64,000 nucleotides of DNA from Stygiobacter sp. RIFOXYC2_FULL_38_25 (GTDB taxonomy: Bacteria; Bacteroidota; Ignavibacteria; Ignavibacteriales; Melioribacteraceae). Position numbers and translations under genes: made by a program. The stretch is taken from the NCBI GenBank assembly GCA_001803165.1, contig MHAZ01000012.1, positions 186,001 through 250,000 on the forward strand, read 5' to 3'. The notes under the pieces were generated by a model. That model saw only the letters and a list, made by a program, of their open reading frames with translations. It was not told the DNA's origin and made no database searches. Positions 27,374-36,518 of this stretch are shown in pieces; the first letter of the stretch is position 1, and each line of letters begins with the position of its first letter.

Positions 27374-28207
27374 CTACGGCACTCTAGGAAATTTTTTGAA
27401 ATCCGGTTTTCGTTTTTCGTTGTAAGCGTTTTTACCTTCTTGAGCTTCATCGCTCATGTAGTAAAGCAAAGTTGCGTTGCCGGCAAGTTCTTGTATTCCG
27501 GCTTGTCCATCAAGTTCTGCATTGAAAGCAGATTTAAGTAAACGTAAAGCAAGCGGGCTCATTTCCAAAATTTCTTTTGCCCACTGAACTCCTTCGGCCT
27601 CAAGCTGTTCTACCGGAACAACTTTATTTACAAGTCCCATTTGCATTGCTTCTTGTGCGTTGTATTGGCGGCACAAAAACCAAATTTCGCGTGCTTTCTT
27701 TTGTCCAACAACTCTTGCAAGATAACTTGCGCCAAAGCCTCCGTCAAAACTTCCAACTTTTGGTCCGGTCTGTCCAAAGATTGCATTATCTGCAGCGATT
27801 GATAAATCGCAAACAACATGAAGTACATGTCCGCCGCCGATTGCGTATCCGGCAACTAATGCTATAACCGGTTTAGGAATGCTGCGGATTTGTTTTTGCA
27901 CATCAAGAATATTTAAGCGGGGAACGCCATCTTTGCCAACGTAGCCTTTGTTGCCGCGGATTGACTGATCACCACCTGAGCAGAAAGCATATTTGCCATC
28001 TTTAGCCGGACCAGCGCCGGTGAGAAGAATTACGCCTACATCAGAATCTTCGCGCGCGTCGGAGAAAGCATCGAATAATTCTTTTGTTGTTTCGGGACGG
28101 AAAGCATTTCGTTTTTCGGGACGATTGATGGTAATCTTTGCAATTCCATCCATCTTCTCAAAAACTATATCTTGATACTCTTTGGCTTTAATCCATCTGA
28201 AGCTCAT
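27374..28207 (-). CDS. menB: 1,4-Dihydroxy-2-naphthoyl-CoA synthase
   Basis: A crotonase-fold enzyme that closes the second ring of the naphthoquinone from o-succinylbenzoyl-CoA. Family marks are [73 protein letters not shown] and the C-terminal [20 protein letters not shown]. MenB typically carries a long insertion before the GGGH motif, and it is seen here. I use the ATG behind GAAGGTAGTA and not the TTG four codons upstream, giving 277 residues. It overlaps the menH end by 20 bases and abuts menA. Confidence 0.95.
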   Translation of the reverse strand: MSFRWIKAKEYQDIVFEKMDGIAKITINRPEKRNAFRPETTKELFDAFSDAREDSDVGVILLTGAGPAKDGKYAFCSGGDQSIRGNKGYVGKDGVPRLNILDVQKQIRSIPKPVIALVAGYAIGGGHVLHVVCDLSIAADNAIFGQTGPKVGSFDGGFGASYLARVVGQKKAREIWFLCRQYNAQEAMQMGLVNKVVPVEQLEAEGVQWAKEILEMSPLALRLLKSAFNAELDGQAGIQELAGNATLLYYMSDEAQEGKNAYNEKRKPDFKKFPRVP

Positions 28208-29033
28208 TACTACCTTCAATCTTGTTCAAAAATTCCAAGACTAAATTAGTAAAAAGCTCCGGCTTTTCTAAGTGTGTGTTGTGCCCAGATTGAGGAATGA
28301 TTTTGTGCTTGGCAAGCTTAAGTTTTTGAACCATTCTTTTATTTATTGAGGTAAACTTCTCATCGTTTTCTCCGGTAATAAGCAAAACCGGAAATTCTAA
28401 TTTGTAGAGGTCGTTCCAGTAACTATTCATTAAGCCGGTTGAAAAGGAAGAAAGCGAATTTGCTAAACCTGTAACGCTATTTTTATTACGCATGTTTTTT
28501 AGGTCATCAAAGTTTTGGAGACTTTGAAGTTTACCGAACATTGGCGAGCTAAGCCAGAATTCCATAAACGATTCGATGCCTTCCGTTTTAATCTTATCTG
28601 CCAAAAGAAAATCGTGCTCAACTCTTTCTTTTTTTGCGGTAACATCTTCAATGCCGGCGGTTGCGCTCTCGAAAATTCCGGCAATAATTTTTTGAGGATT
28701 CTTTAGTGAAAAAGAAAGTGCCGCCCTTCCGCCCATCGAATAACCGGCAATAATTATTTTCTCGAATCCGAAATGATTAAGTATAGAATTGATATGCCGT
28801 ACAATTGCGCTGCAAGTGTACTGGTCTTCATCTTCCGGAGAATCAGTCTCTCCGTGACCAATTAAATCAATTGCAAAAGGGAAGTAGTTTGAGGGTAGCC
28901 GGTCAAAAATGAAATTCCAATCATGAGCGCAACCTGTAAAGCCATGTAAAAACAAAACGGGAATTTTAGAGGAATGATGAGCTGATTCATCAAAGAGGAT
29001 ATTAAACTGAATTCCGTCGAGTTTTAATTTCAT
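28188..29033 (-). CDS. menH: SHCHC synthase, alpha/beta hydrolase fold
   Basis: Eliminates pyruvate from the MenD product SEPHCHC to give SHCHC. The oxyanion motif [14 protein letters not shown], the nucleophile elbow [13 protein letters not shown], the Asp in [11 protein letters not shown] and the His in [13 protein letters not shown] form the expected triad. The length of 281 residues is slightly above E. coli MenH. It sits between menD (32-base overlap) and menB (20-base overlap), the order seen in other men operons. On sequence alone it could be any alpha/beta hydrolase; the context makes MenH the best call. Confidence 0.87.
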   Translation of the reverse strand: MKLKLDGIQFNILFDESAHHSSKIPVLFLHGFTGCAHDWNFIFDRLPSNYFPFAIDLIGHGETDSPEDEDQYTCSAIVRHINSILNHFGFEKIIIAGYSMGGRAALSFSLKNPQKIIAGIFESATAGIEDVTAKKERVEHDFLLADKIKTEGIESFMEFWLSSPMFGKLQSLQNFDDLKNMRNKNSVTGLANSLSSFSTGLMNSYWNDLYKLEFPVLLITGENDEKFTSINKRMVQKLKLAKHKIIPQSGHNTHLEKPELFTNLVLEFLNKIEGSNELQMD

Positions 29034-30780
29034 TTATATATTGACTTATTTGTTTCGCAACTGCGCTCCAATACTTCTGGCGTTGGAGTTTTGATTTAAT
29101 CGCGTCGGTTTTAACTTCGAGAACGGTAAGGCTTCTACTTGCCGGAGATAATTTAAGTTCCTTTCTCAAATGATTCCAGCTTTTAATTTTTACATATCTG
29201 CCTTCGTAGGCTTCAACAAATTTCCTAAAGTTGATTGAAAGAGGAGTTAAAAAATTTTCCTTCATTACTTCACGGTATTCGGAAATGGGCAGAGATTCAA
29301 AAATTCCGCCGCCGCTATTGTTAATTAGAATTACCGTTAGAGGAATTTTATACTTCACAGCGTTATGCAAGCCATTCATGTCGTGAAAGAAAGCCAGATC
29401 GCCAACGATTAGAAATGTTGGCGCCTTGGATACTTTTGCAATTCCAAGTGCGGTAGAGTTAATACCGTCTATTCCGCTTGCACCCCGGTTTGTAAATACG
29501 TTTAAGCGCTTATTCAAAACGGAAGCAAAGAAATCCATATCGCGGATTGGCAGCGAGTTAGAAACAAACAAGTTGGATTTTTCCGGCAAAGCTGTAATTA
29601 CTTCTTTTGTTATTCTTCCTTCAAACGGGAATGAAACTTCTTCAACCATTTCTGATTTTAGAACCTCCGCAATCATATTCATTGCGCGCCAATCATCAAG
29701 CCATTCTGTGGATGTTTCCTTTTGAGCCGGAGACGCGTTTATAATTGCTTCGCAAAAATTTTCCGGATTCATTCTAATTATTGTTTTTGCCGTCAGCGAT
29801 GGGTCGTTCAAATCACCATATTCATTGCAAAGGATTTTTTCAGCTTTAGAATTTTTGAAAAATTCTAATAACACATTTGCAGTTGGTGCGCTTCCAAACT
29901 GAATAATTACTTCTGGGTCATACTTGCTTTGAAAGTCGGTTGTTCTCACAAGCGCTGTAAAATTTTCAATTATGTTTTCTTTTTTATGATTTCCAAAACG
30001 GATTGAAGAAGAGCCATCGGCATAAACCGGAAATCCAAACTTTTCTGAGAAGCGGATTACTTGTTTGCCAAAATCATCGCCGTAATTGTTAAAACCAATT
30101 AAAATCAATCCGCGCTTGCCGTGGAATTTATTAGCGAGATTAGCAAAGTTAATTTTTCTCGTGTAGGTTTCTCTCAATTCAAAAGCTGAGTGAGCGTAAA
30201 TTTTCTCAAGCATGCTGTTTTCAATGCTATCGGTATAAGAATTTGGTTCGAATGGTTTTTCAAATTGAAAGTTGAGATGAACCGGACCCTTATTTTCGAA
30301 GAAAGAAATTCGCACAGCTTCTTCGGCTAAATTACGTATATGAGTAAGGTTTTTAACATCAGGCAAACCCACATCATTAAATAAGCGAATGTGATTCTTA
30401 TAAATGTTATGCTGATTAATAGTTTGGTTTGCGCCGCTACCACGAAGCTTGCGCGGTCTATCTGCAGTACAAACAATTAACGGAACTCTCTGATAGAAAG
30501 CTTCAATTATTGCCGGGTACAGTTCAGCAACAGCAGTACCTGAAGTAGTAACAATTGCGACGGGAGATTTAGTTTTCTTTGCCAGACCTAATGCAAAGAA
30601 AGCAGAGCTTCGTTCATCTACAATTGAATAAGTTGTAAAAGCTTTATTTGAAGTAAAAGACAAAGTAAGCGCAGTGCTGCGGGAACCGGGAGAAATGCAA
30701 ACATGCTTAACGCCAAGTTCAGCCAAACGATTCGTAAAAACATCGCACCAGACAATATTACGGTTGATTGATAATTTCAT
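29002..30780 (-). CDS. menD: SEPHCHC synthase (MenD)
   Basis: A thiamine-diphosphate enzyme that adds succinic semialdehyde (from 2-oxoglutarate) to isochorismate, the first committed menaquinone step. The N-terminal PYR domain has HVCISPGSRSTALTLSFT and IVTTSGTAVAELYPAIIEAF. The PP domain has FTNRGASGIDGINSTALGIA and FLIVGDLAFFHDMNGL with the NNSGGGIFESLP loop. The full length of 592 residues is close to the family norm. It overlaps menF by 23 bases and menH by 32, so the genes are coupled. Confidence 0.95.
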   Translation of the reverse strand: MKLSINRNIVWCDVFTNRLAELGVKHVCISPGSRSTALTLSFTSNKAFTTYSIVDERSSAFFALGLAKKTKSPVAIVTTSGTAVAELYPAIIEAFYQRVPLIVCTADRPRKLRGSGANQTINQHNIYKNHIRLFNDVGLPDVKNLTHIRNLAEEAVRISFFENKGPVHLNFQFEKPFEPNSYTDSIENSMLEKIYAHSAFELRETYTRKINFANLANKFHGKRGLILIGFNNYGDDFGKQVIRFSEKFGFPVYADGSSSIRFGNHKKENIIENFTALVRTTDFQSKYDPEVIIQFGSAPTANVLLEFFKNSKAEKILCNEYGDLNDPSLTAKTIIRMNPENFCEAIINASPAQKETSTEWLDDWRAMNMIAEVLKSEMVEEVSFPFEGRITKEVITALPEKSNLFVSNSLPIRDMDFFASVLNKRLNVFTNRGASGIDGINSTALGIAKVSKAPTFLIVGDLAFFHDMNGLHNAVKYKIPLTVILINNSGGGIFESLPISEYREVMKENFLTPLSINFRKFVEAYEGRYVKIKSWNHLRKELKLSPASRSLTVLEVKTDAIKSKLQRQKYWSAVAKQISQYINEIKTRRNSV

Positions 30781-32125
30781 TTTCCAGCAAAGACAAGATT
30801 GGTTTGAATTTTAGTTCTGTTTCGTGATACTCTGAAATCGGGTCGGAACCTTCAACTATTCCGCAGCCGGCATAAGCAGTAAGCATGTTATTTTTTAAGA
30901 TTGCACTTCTGATTCCAACTGAAAATTCACACTTACGCTTTTCGTTAAACCAGCCAACCACACCCGCGTACAATCCTCTATCAAAATATTCTAAATCTTC
31001 AATCAATTCCCAAGCTTTTTTCTGTGGCAAACCGCAAACCGCCGGTGTTGGGTGCAGCTTTCTTAGTAGCTCTAAAATATCAACTCCTTCTTTAAGCATA
31101 GCTTTTATTGGAGTTTGAAGGTGTTGAATATTTTGAAGTTTTTTTATCTGTGGTTTTGGGTTATAGGAAATTTTTTCGGAAAAGTCTTCCAAATTGCTTA
31201 GTAAGAAGCTTAATACATTATTATGCTCGTTTATGTCTTTTTGATTATTAAGCAGGTTACTTTCCAAAACTAAATCTTCATTTAAATTAGCCCCGCGCGC
31301 AATTGAGCCGGCAAGTGCCTCGGTTTCAATCTTATTTCCATCAAGAGTAAATAATTTTTCCGGCGTTGAACCAAAGAAGATTGAGTCGTTTTCTTTATAA
31401 GCAAAAGTAATACATTCGGGATATTTGGTTTGAAGCTTTGATAGAAAACTGGAAATACTGAAATTGCTTTTTAGTACAAGTTGCATCCTTCTTGCGAGAA
31501 CAATTTTTTCTATGTTGTGCTTGGTTATTTCATCAAGTCCGGCATTGATTATTCTTGACCACTCCTCAAGTTCGGTAGCTGATAAAATTTCGTAATCAGT
31601 AGCCGATTCTGTTTTAACTAAAGTATCAAGAGGAAGTAAGTCTAAAATCTTTTCAAAAATTTTAAGGTTCGGATTATTCCCAACGAACTGAAAAATAATA
31701 AGTGTGTTTTCAATACCACTCGCTATTAACACTTGTGGAATAAACCAACTTTGGTTCGGGTAATCTGACCAGAGATTTTCTTTCTTATCCGGCAGAAATT
31801 TCTCACCACCAAATACTAAAGGTATTTTACTCATTAAGCTGGAATCATAATTCGCTGATATAATTAACTCGTTGGGTTCCAGATTTCCCTTAGAAATCGT
31901 TTCAATAAGTTTTTCGGTGAATGGGCTTTCAATCTTTCCAACGCCGAGATTAGCTCTATTTCCGGATGGTTTTGAGAAAAAGAATAAGGTCTCTTCGTTC
32001 GAAAGAAGTTCGAATAAGCGCTCAATTTCAACTTTTTCGAGTTTAAACGTAAATCTTATGAGACTTTCATCCCTGATTGGTGTCTGACCTATAAACGCGA
32101 GGATTTCTTGAATGAATTTATGCAA
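30758..32125 (-). CDS. menF: Isochorismate synthase
   Basis: Converts chorismate to isochorismate, opening the menaquinone operon. The chorismate-binding motifs sit in the C-terminal half: IEKIVLARRMQLVL with the general base region, the FFGSTPEKLFTLDGNKIETEALAGSIARG stretch, LHPTPAVCGLPQKKAW, and the ending SDPISEYHETELKFKPI. Length 455. The first codon is TTG with no clear ribosome binding site, and no later in-frame ATG occurs before about residue 110, so either TTG is used or a nearby weak start is. An upstream TATTATATTTAC element may be its promoter. Confidence 0.9.
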   Translation of the reverse strand: MHKFIQEILAFIGQTPIRDESLIRFTFKLEKVEIERLFELLSNEETLFFFSKPSGNRANLGVGKIESPFTEKLIETISKGNLEPNELIISANYDSSLMSKIPLVFGGEKFLPDKKENLWSDYPNQSWFIPQVLIASGIENTLIIFQFVGNNPNLKIFEKILDLLPLDTLVKTESATDYEILSATELEEWSRIINAGLDEITKHNIEKIVLARRMQLVLKSNFSISSFLSKLQTKYPECITFAYKENDSIFFGSTPEKLFTLDGNKIETEALAGSIARGANLNEDLVLESNLLNNQKDINEHNNVLSFLLSNLEDFSEKISYNPKPQIKKLQNIQHLQTPIKAMLKEGVDILELLRKLHPTPAVCGLPQKKAWELIEDLEYFDRGLYAGVVGWFNEKRKCEFSVGIRSAILKNNMLTAYAGCGIVEGSDPISEYHETELKFKPILSLLENEIINQP

Positions 32126-32338
32126 GCTTTTATTTGTTTTTATTGTAAATATAATACGAATTCAGGAAGAAAAGTTTCAAATCAATCTGTCACTACGGAA
32201 ATATAAAGCGCTTCGATAATTTATATGTAAAGATTATTAACTTTCTTTTTAAGACCGAATGCTCTATTTTTTACTTAGAGGTTCATTAGTAAAATGTTAC
32301 GGTTAGGAGTAACAACAAACTAAAGAAAGGGTACATCA

Positions 32339-32761
32339 ATGGCAGATAAGAAACAATCGGCCTTGGACTTATGGGAGAGGCTTTCCAAAGCTTACGACAA
32401 AGTCCGCAAAGTACAATCCAAACAAATGTTTGAGCAGAAGTTAACAACACCTCAATTTGGCGTGTTGGAAATTTTGCACAAGATGGGTCCGGTTCCGCTG
32501 AAAAGAATCAGCGAAGAAATGATGGTTACCGGAGCCAACATTACATGCGTTGTGGATAATCTGGAGAAGGAAGGATTTGTAAAAAGAATTCCTTCAAAAG
32601 AAGATAGACGGGTTATACATGCTGATTTAACCGCTCAGGGGAGAGTTAAAATTGAGTCAATTTTACCGGCATACGCAGACAGCATGGCAGCAGTAATTGG
32701 TTCTTTGAGCGACCACGAACAAAAGGAACTAACCCGTTTGTTGAACAAGCTTCAACAATAA
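32339..32761 (+). CDS. MarR-family transcription regulator
   Basis: A 140-residue winged-helix regulator. TTPQFGVLEILHKMGPVPLKR leads into the recognition region ISEEMMVTGANITCVVDNLE, and the wing reads GFVKRIPSKEDRRVIHADLT. AAAGGG precedes the ATG. It is divergent from menF across a 213-base gap, so it may control the menaquinone operon or itself. In that gap an AT-rich region with possible promoters for both directions is seen, but no clear palindromic operator. Its stop directly abuts the convergent prmA stop. The ligand is unknown. Confidence 0.87.
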   Translation: MADKKQSALDLWERLSKAYDKVRKVQSKQMFEQKLTTPQFGVLEILHKMGPVPLKRISEEMMVTGANITCVVDNLEKEGFVKRIPSKEDRRVIHADLTAQGRVKIESILPAYADSMAAVIGSLSDHEQKELTRLLNKLQQ

Positions 32762-33610
32762 TCATTTGGATTTGAACACGAGAGCAATCCACTCATCCAA
32801 AGCGGATTTCTTAACAAGTTTAAATCCTTTTGAAGCGTATAAGCCGACAATATCAGTTTCATCTATGTCCAAAAGACCGGAAAGTATTAACCTTCCGGTC
32901 TTTTTTATTTTATCGCGAATCAAATCAACAATATCAATCAAGATATGTTTGTTGATATTGGCTACAACAAGATCAAACTCAGTTTCGCTTGCATCTTTTA
33001 GCTCGCATTGACGAACTTCAATTTTACTTTCCAAGGCATTTGCTTTAACGTTTTCAACACCGTTTAACAAACACCATTCGTCATTATCAATGCAAAGAGC
33101 TTTTGCGGCGCCAAGCATTACAGATGCAATTCCTAAAACTCCGGTGCCGGAGCCAATATCTAAAACCGATTCTCCGCCGACAACATATTTCTCAAGATGT
33201 TGAAGAACAAGTTTTGTTGTTGCGTGTTCTCCTGTTCCAAAAGACATTTTGGGATCAATCTTAATAATAAGCTGATTTGGTTTGGGCGTGTATTCTTTAA
33301 ATGATGGTTTGATTACAATCCTATCAGTTACCTCAACCACACGAACATTTTTCTCGTACTCTTCATTCCAATTCCTTTCTTCAAGGGTTTGTTCTTCCGT
33401 CTGAAATGATTCAATGAAGTTTTCATTTACAAGCTGCTGCAAAATTCCTTCAACATCTTCGCGGCTGGTATTTTTAGATTCACTGATAAAAACTGTGATG
33501 TAATCATCGAACTCGTTTATGCCGTCTATATCAAGCTGCCATAGCATTCCGGTTACCGTTTCTACATCAAACGGAACTGTTGTGATTTTAATTTCTTTGT
33601 AAGTTTTCAT
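32762..33610 (-). CDS. prmA: Ribosomal protein L11 methyltransferase
   Basis: A SAM-dependent enzyme that methylates L11. The C-terminal Rossmann domain has MSFGTGEHATTKLVLQ and VLDIGSGTGVLGIASVMLGA (motif I), CIDNDEWCLLN (motif II) and DLVVANINKHILIDI (the NxxAN-type catalytic stretch). The N-terminal roughly 100-residue domain recognises L11. Length 282 is normal. The start overlaps the dacB-like stop by ATGA. The acidic substrate loop is intact, so it should be active. Confidence 0.93.
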   Translation of the reverse strand: MKTYKEIKITTVPFDVETVTGMLWQLDIDGINEFDDYITVFISESKNTSREDVEGILQQLVNENFIESFQTEEQTLEERNWNEEYEKNVRVVEVTDRIVIKPSFKEYTPKPNQLIIKIDPKMSFGTGEHATTKLVLQHLEKYVVGGESVLDIGSGTGVLGIASVMLGAAKALCIDNDEWCLLNGVENVKANALESKIEVRQCELKDASETEFDLVVANINKHILIDIVDLIRDKIKKTGRLILSGLLDIDETDIVGLYASKGFKLVKKSALDEWIALVFKSK

Positions 33611-35043
33611 AGATCTTCAAATAATATTTCGCAAAGTTTATCTTGAATTTTTCTTGCTTCGGAAGCGCTGCCAACGTAATTCTGTATGAGAATGGAAAAA
33701 GCCAGCCAGTTTTCTTTTTTTGTTTTGATGTAACCGGACAAAGATGCAACGCCGCTTATAGTTCCGGTCTTTGCAAACACATTTCCTTTTGCCGGAGAAT
33801 TTTTATAGCGATTAGACAATGTTCCATCAACTCCGCCAATTGGTAGCGATGCGAGAAAAGCATCAAAAGTAGTTTTGTCTTGGCTATACATAAAAACAAG
33901 AACTTTAGAAAGCAGTTCTGCCGTTGTTAGGTTATAGTATGATAAGCCGGAGCCATCGGTTACTCTATAAATTTTTGGATTTGCACCGCTGAGAGTCATT
34001 AAGCTGTCTATCAATATCTTGCCGTTTCGCGAAGATGCTTTACTTGAAGAAGCTTTCTTCGAAAGAACTCTTAAAAATAATTCCGCATTTAAGTTATCGC
34101 TCACTTTGTTTGTGTAGGTAACAACAGGCTTAATATCTCGTTCGAAAGAGAAAATTTTTGTAGTATTCTGGGGAAGAGTCAAAGTATCAATTTTGCCGAG
34201 AAGAGAAATTCCATTTCTTTCCAAACTTTCTTTTGCGAGAGTTACAAAGTAAAACGCCGGATCAAATACGTTAAACTCCGCAGAGTCTTTCTTGGCTGAT
34301 TGCAAGATATTCCCGCCTACAAAAATTGTATTTCTTCTTCTTAGCCAATCACGGTCAATAACAAAATTCGATTTTCCAGTATCGACAGTAACTGAATGAT
34401 TTTCGATGTTGAAAAAGCTTGTCTGCGGAAAGAGTTTTAATTGAGCAGGCTTGCCAACTTCTCCCGGTTCAAAAAGTACTTTTAGTGTATTCTTATTTAT
34501 AGTTAACGGAGATAAATAGGGAATGTAAGTGGCTGGGTCATCATTCCACATCCAGCCCTCACCCCAAAAGAGTGAATCCATTGAAGAAACATCTCCGTAG
34601 AGATTTCCACTGATCTGTTTGATTCCAAACTTTTTCAATTCGCGAGAGAGAGAATCCAAGTTGGAAGAGGAAAACTCGGGATCAAATCCGCCAACGATAA
34701 AAACATCGCCATTGCAAATTGAATCCTTAATTTCGCCGGTGTGATAGAGTGAAGTTGAAAATTTGTAATCAGTTCCAAGAAAAACCAAAGCTGAAGAAGT
34801 TGTTAGCAGTTTTTGATTTGATGCCGGACGGAAAAGCTTTTTCTCGTTCTGCTGGAAAATGGGTTGCTTGCTTTTCAAATCAATAACTGAAATACCAGCT
34901 TGAGCTGTAGTGAAAAGAGGCGAGACTAGAACGCTGTCAATCCTTTGCTCCACCAATGATTTATTTTGATTGAATGTAGCGCAGCCTTGAAGAGAGATTA
35001 AGACCAAGAATAAGATCATGATCAAGAAGATTTTATTTCTCAT
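33607..35043 (-). CDS. dacB: PBP4-type D-alanyl-D-alanine carboxypeptidase/endopeptidase, lipoprotein
   Basis: A class C penicillin-binding protein that trims or cleaves peptidoglycan peptides. The N-terminus MRNKIFLIMILFLVLISLQG followed by Cys is a lipoprotein signal with lipobox LQGC, so it is anchored to a membrane. The active-site triad motifs are SxxK in RPASNQKLLT, SxN in KVSDNLNAEL and KTG in VFAKTGTISG. A large insert between the first two fits PBP4 (478 residues). I start at the ATG behind GAGGTAATA and not at the TTG five codons upstream. It lies between the TatD-radical SAM fusion and prmA, with coupled ends. Confidence 0.92.
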   Translation of the reverse strand: MRNKIFLIMILFLVLISLQGCATFNQNKSLVEQRIDSVLVSPLFTTAQAGISVIDLKSKQPIFQQNEKKLFRPASNQKLLTTSSALVFLGTDYKFSTSLYHTGEIKDSICNGDVFIVGGFDPEFSSSNLDSLSRELKKFGIKQISGNLYGDVSSMDSLFWGEGWMWNDDPATYIPYLSPLTINKNTLKVLFEPGEVGKPAQLKLFPQTSFFNIENHSVTVDTGKSNFVIDRDWLRRRNTIFVGGNILQSAKKDSAEFNVFDPAFYFVTLAKESLERNGISLLGKIDTLTLPQNTTKIFSFERDIKPVVTYTNKVSDNLNAELFLRVLSKKASSSKASSRNGKILIDSLMTLSGANPKIYRVTDGSGLSYYNLTTAELLSKVLVFMYSQDKTTFDAFLASLPIGGVDGTLSNRYKNSPAKGNVFAKTGTISGVASLSGYIKTKKENWLAFSILIQNYVGSASEARKIQDKLCEILFEDL

Positions 35044-35054
35044 TATTACCTCTA

Positions 35055-36413
35055 TCAAAAGTATTCACGTTCCCTAAAATCCACACCAACTTCTTCTACA
35101 ACAAATTTCTTTGCAGCCTCTTTATCAACTTCGCTTAATCCAACAACCGATAAAACAACGTGAGTAAAGTTTTTTGCTTTCTTGGCAAAGTCCAGCATCT
35201 CACCATGTAAAGATGCATCAACGCGCATTAGCTTAGCGTATTGTCCCGGATCTGTAGAGTTTAAGCTGATGGAAACTGTGTCAATCGTATCTTTTAATTC
35301 CGGAGTGATATCGCGCTTATTAATAAAATTTCCATGACCGTCTGTGTTCATTCTGGTTTTGCCGCCGTTATCTTTAACATACTTTGCAATTTGCTTAACA
35401 ACATCCCAGCGGATTGTTGGCTCGCCATATCCGCAAAAGACAATTTCCTTGAAGCGGGTTGGGTCACCAATTTCTTTATTGTAAACTTCAGCATCAGGCT
35501 CTTGAGATTTTGTCATTTTCAAACTATAACCGTTAATAATTGCTTCACCTTTGCGGTCGCAGAAAATACAATCGGCGTTACAACGATTTGTTACGTTAAT
35601 GTAAAGCGATTGACCAATTTGATAAGTAAAATGTAATTTCGGTTTCATACCAATGCCAAATAGTTTGTGAACATTTGCCGAAGTTGTTCTGCCTACATCT
35701 TCAATAGTTAAGTGATGAACTTCTGCGAATTTTTCCGCAATAAATTTAATTAACGCCGGCTCGTTTCTTTCTCCTCTGTGTGGGACTGGAGTCATAAAAG
35801 GTGAATCGGTTTCGAGCAGTAAATTTTCTATTGCAACACGACTCAAAACTTGCCGTATGCTATCCATCTTCTTAAACGTAACATTGCCGGGAAAAGAAAT
35901 GTAATGATGCATTTCAACAAGCTCGCGCGCGTCTTCAACCGAACCGGCAAAACAGTGAAACTGCGCACGCAGTCCGGAATTTTTGTAAGAACAAATTATG
36001 TTCATCACATCTTCATTTGCGTCGCGGTTGTGAACAATGATCGGAAGTTTGAGTTTAAGGGCAAGATCAATCTGATCTTTGAAAGCGGCAATCTGTTTTT
36101 CTTTGGGGGAGAAATCGTAGAAGTAATCCAAGCCAATTTCGCCAATTGCTACCACTTTGTTTTTCTTAGCAAGTTCTTCGAGTTTTGGAATAGATGAATC
36201 ATTCCAATCCTTTGAATCGTGAGGATGAACTCCAACAGCAGCGTAAATGCAATCATACTTTTCTGCCAGCTCAACCGCTTTAATTGATGTAGCAATATCG
36301 GTTCCGGGAACAATCATGTAATCAACACCGGAATTTTTTGCGCGCTCAATTACCTGATCGAGATCATTTTCAAAATTTGGATAAAACAAATGTGCGTGCG
36401 TATCTATAAACAT
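35055..36413 (-). CDS. TatD-family metallohydrolase fused to a radical SAM domain
   Basis: One reading frame of 452 residues holds two enzymes. Residues about 1-255 are TatD: metal ligands in MFIDTHAHL, Glu in AIGEIGLDYFYDFSPKEKQ, His in LPIIVHNRDA and FHCFAGSVED, Asp in LLETDSPF. From about 268 a radical SAM domain follows: YINVTNRCNADCIFC has the CX3CX2C cluster cysteines, then IVFCGYGEPTIRWD, the MNTDGHGN strand and TVSISLNSTDP. The second half matches what is known as the TatD-associated radical SAM family, usually a separate gene. The linker is short (GIGMKPKLHFTYQIGQ). TatD proteins are 3'-5' nucleases/deacylases; the radical SAM substrate is unknown. Confidence 0.9.
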   Translation of the reverse strand: MFIDTHAHLFYPNFENDLDQVIERAKNSGVDYMIVPGTDIATSIKAVELAEKYDCIYAAVGVHPHDSKDWNDSSIPKLEELAKKNKVVAIGEIGLDYFYDFSPKEKQIAAFKDQIDLALKLKLPIIVHNRDANEDVMNIICSYKNSGLRAQFHCFAGSVEDARELVEMHHYISFPGNVTFKKMDSIRQVLSRVAIENLLLETDSPFMTPVPHRGERNEPALIKFIAEKFAEVHHLTIEDVGRTTSANVHKLFGIGMKPKLHFTYQIGQSLYINVTNRCNADCIFCDRKGEAIINGYSLKMTKSQEPDAEVYNKEIGDPTRFKEIVFCGYGEPTIRWDVVKQIAKYVKDNGGKTRMNTDGHGNFINKRDITPELKDTIDTVSISLNSTDPGQYAKLMRVDASLHGEMLDFAKKAKNFTHVVLSVVGLSEVDKEAAKKFVVEEVGVDFREREYF

Positions 36414-36443
36414 ATCTTAATCACGACCTTTCTGTATAAAGAA

Positions 36444-36509
36444 AAGATTATGATTACGAGCATGAGAAAGAACATTAATTAAATTTTTCTTGCCCGTGCT
36501 CATAATCTT
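36444..36509. repeat. Intergenic inverted repeat of the GATTATGAGCACGAGC type
   Basis: AAGATTATGATTACGAGCAT and, on the other side of an AT-rich loop, GCCCGTGCTCATAATCTT pair imperfectly; the left arm carries an extra GATTAC unit. It occupies most of the gap between purM and the TatD fusion, and read on the minus strand it ends in a T-rich stretch, so it might also terminate the purM transcript. The word pattern resembles a dispersed intergenic repeat known from several phyla. Confidence 0.5.
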
Positions 36510-36518
36510 GCTCTGTTT

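Noticed and set aside
27577-27867. Open frame of 96 codons on the plus strand inside menB
   Set aside because: It is antisense to a well-conserved menB reading frame, is rich in Gln/Leu/Arg in a mirror-image manner and has no ribosome binding site.
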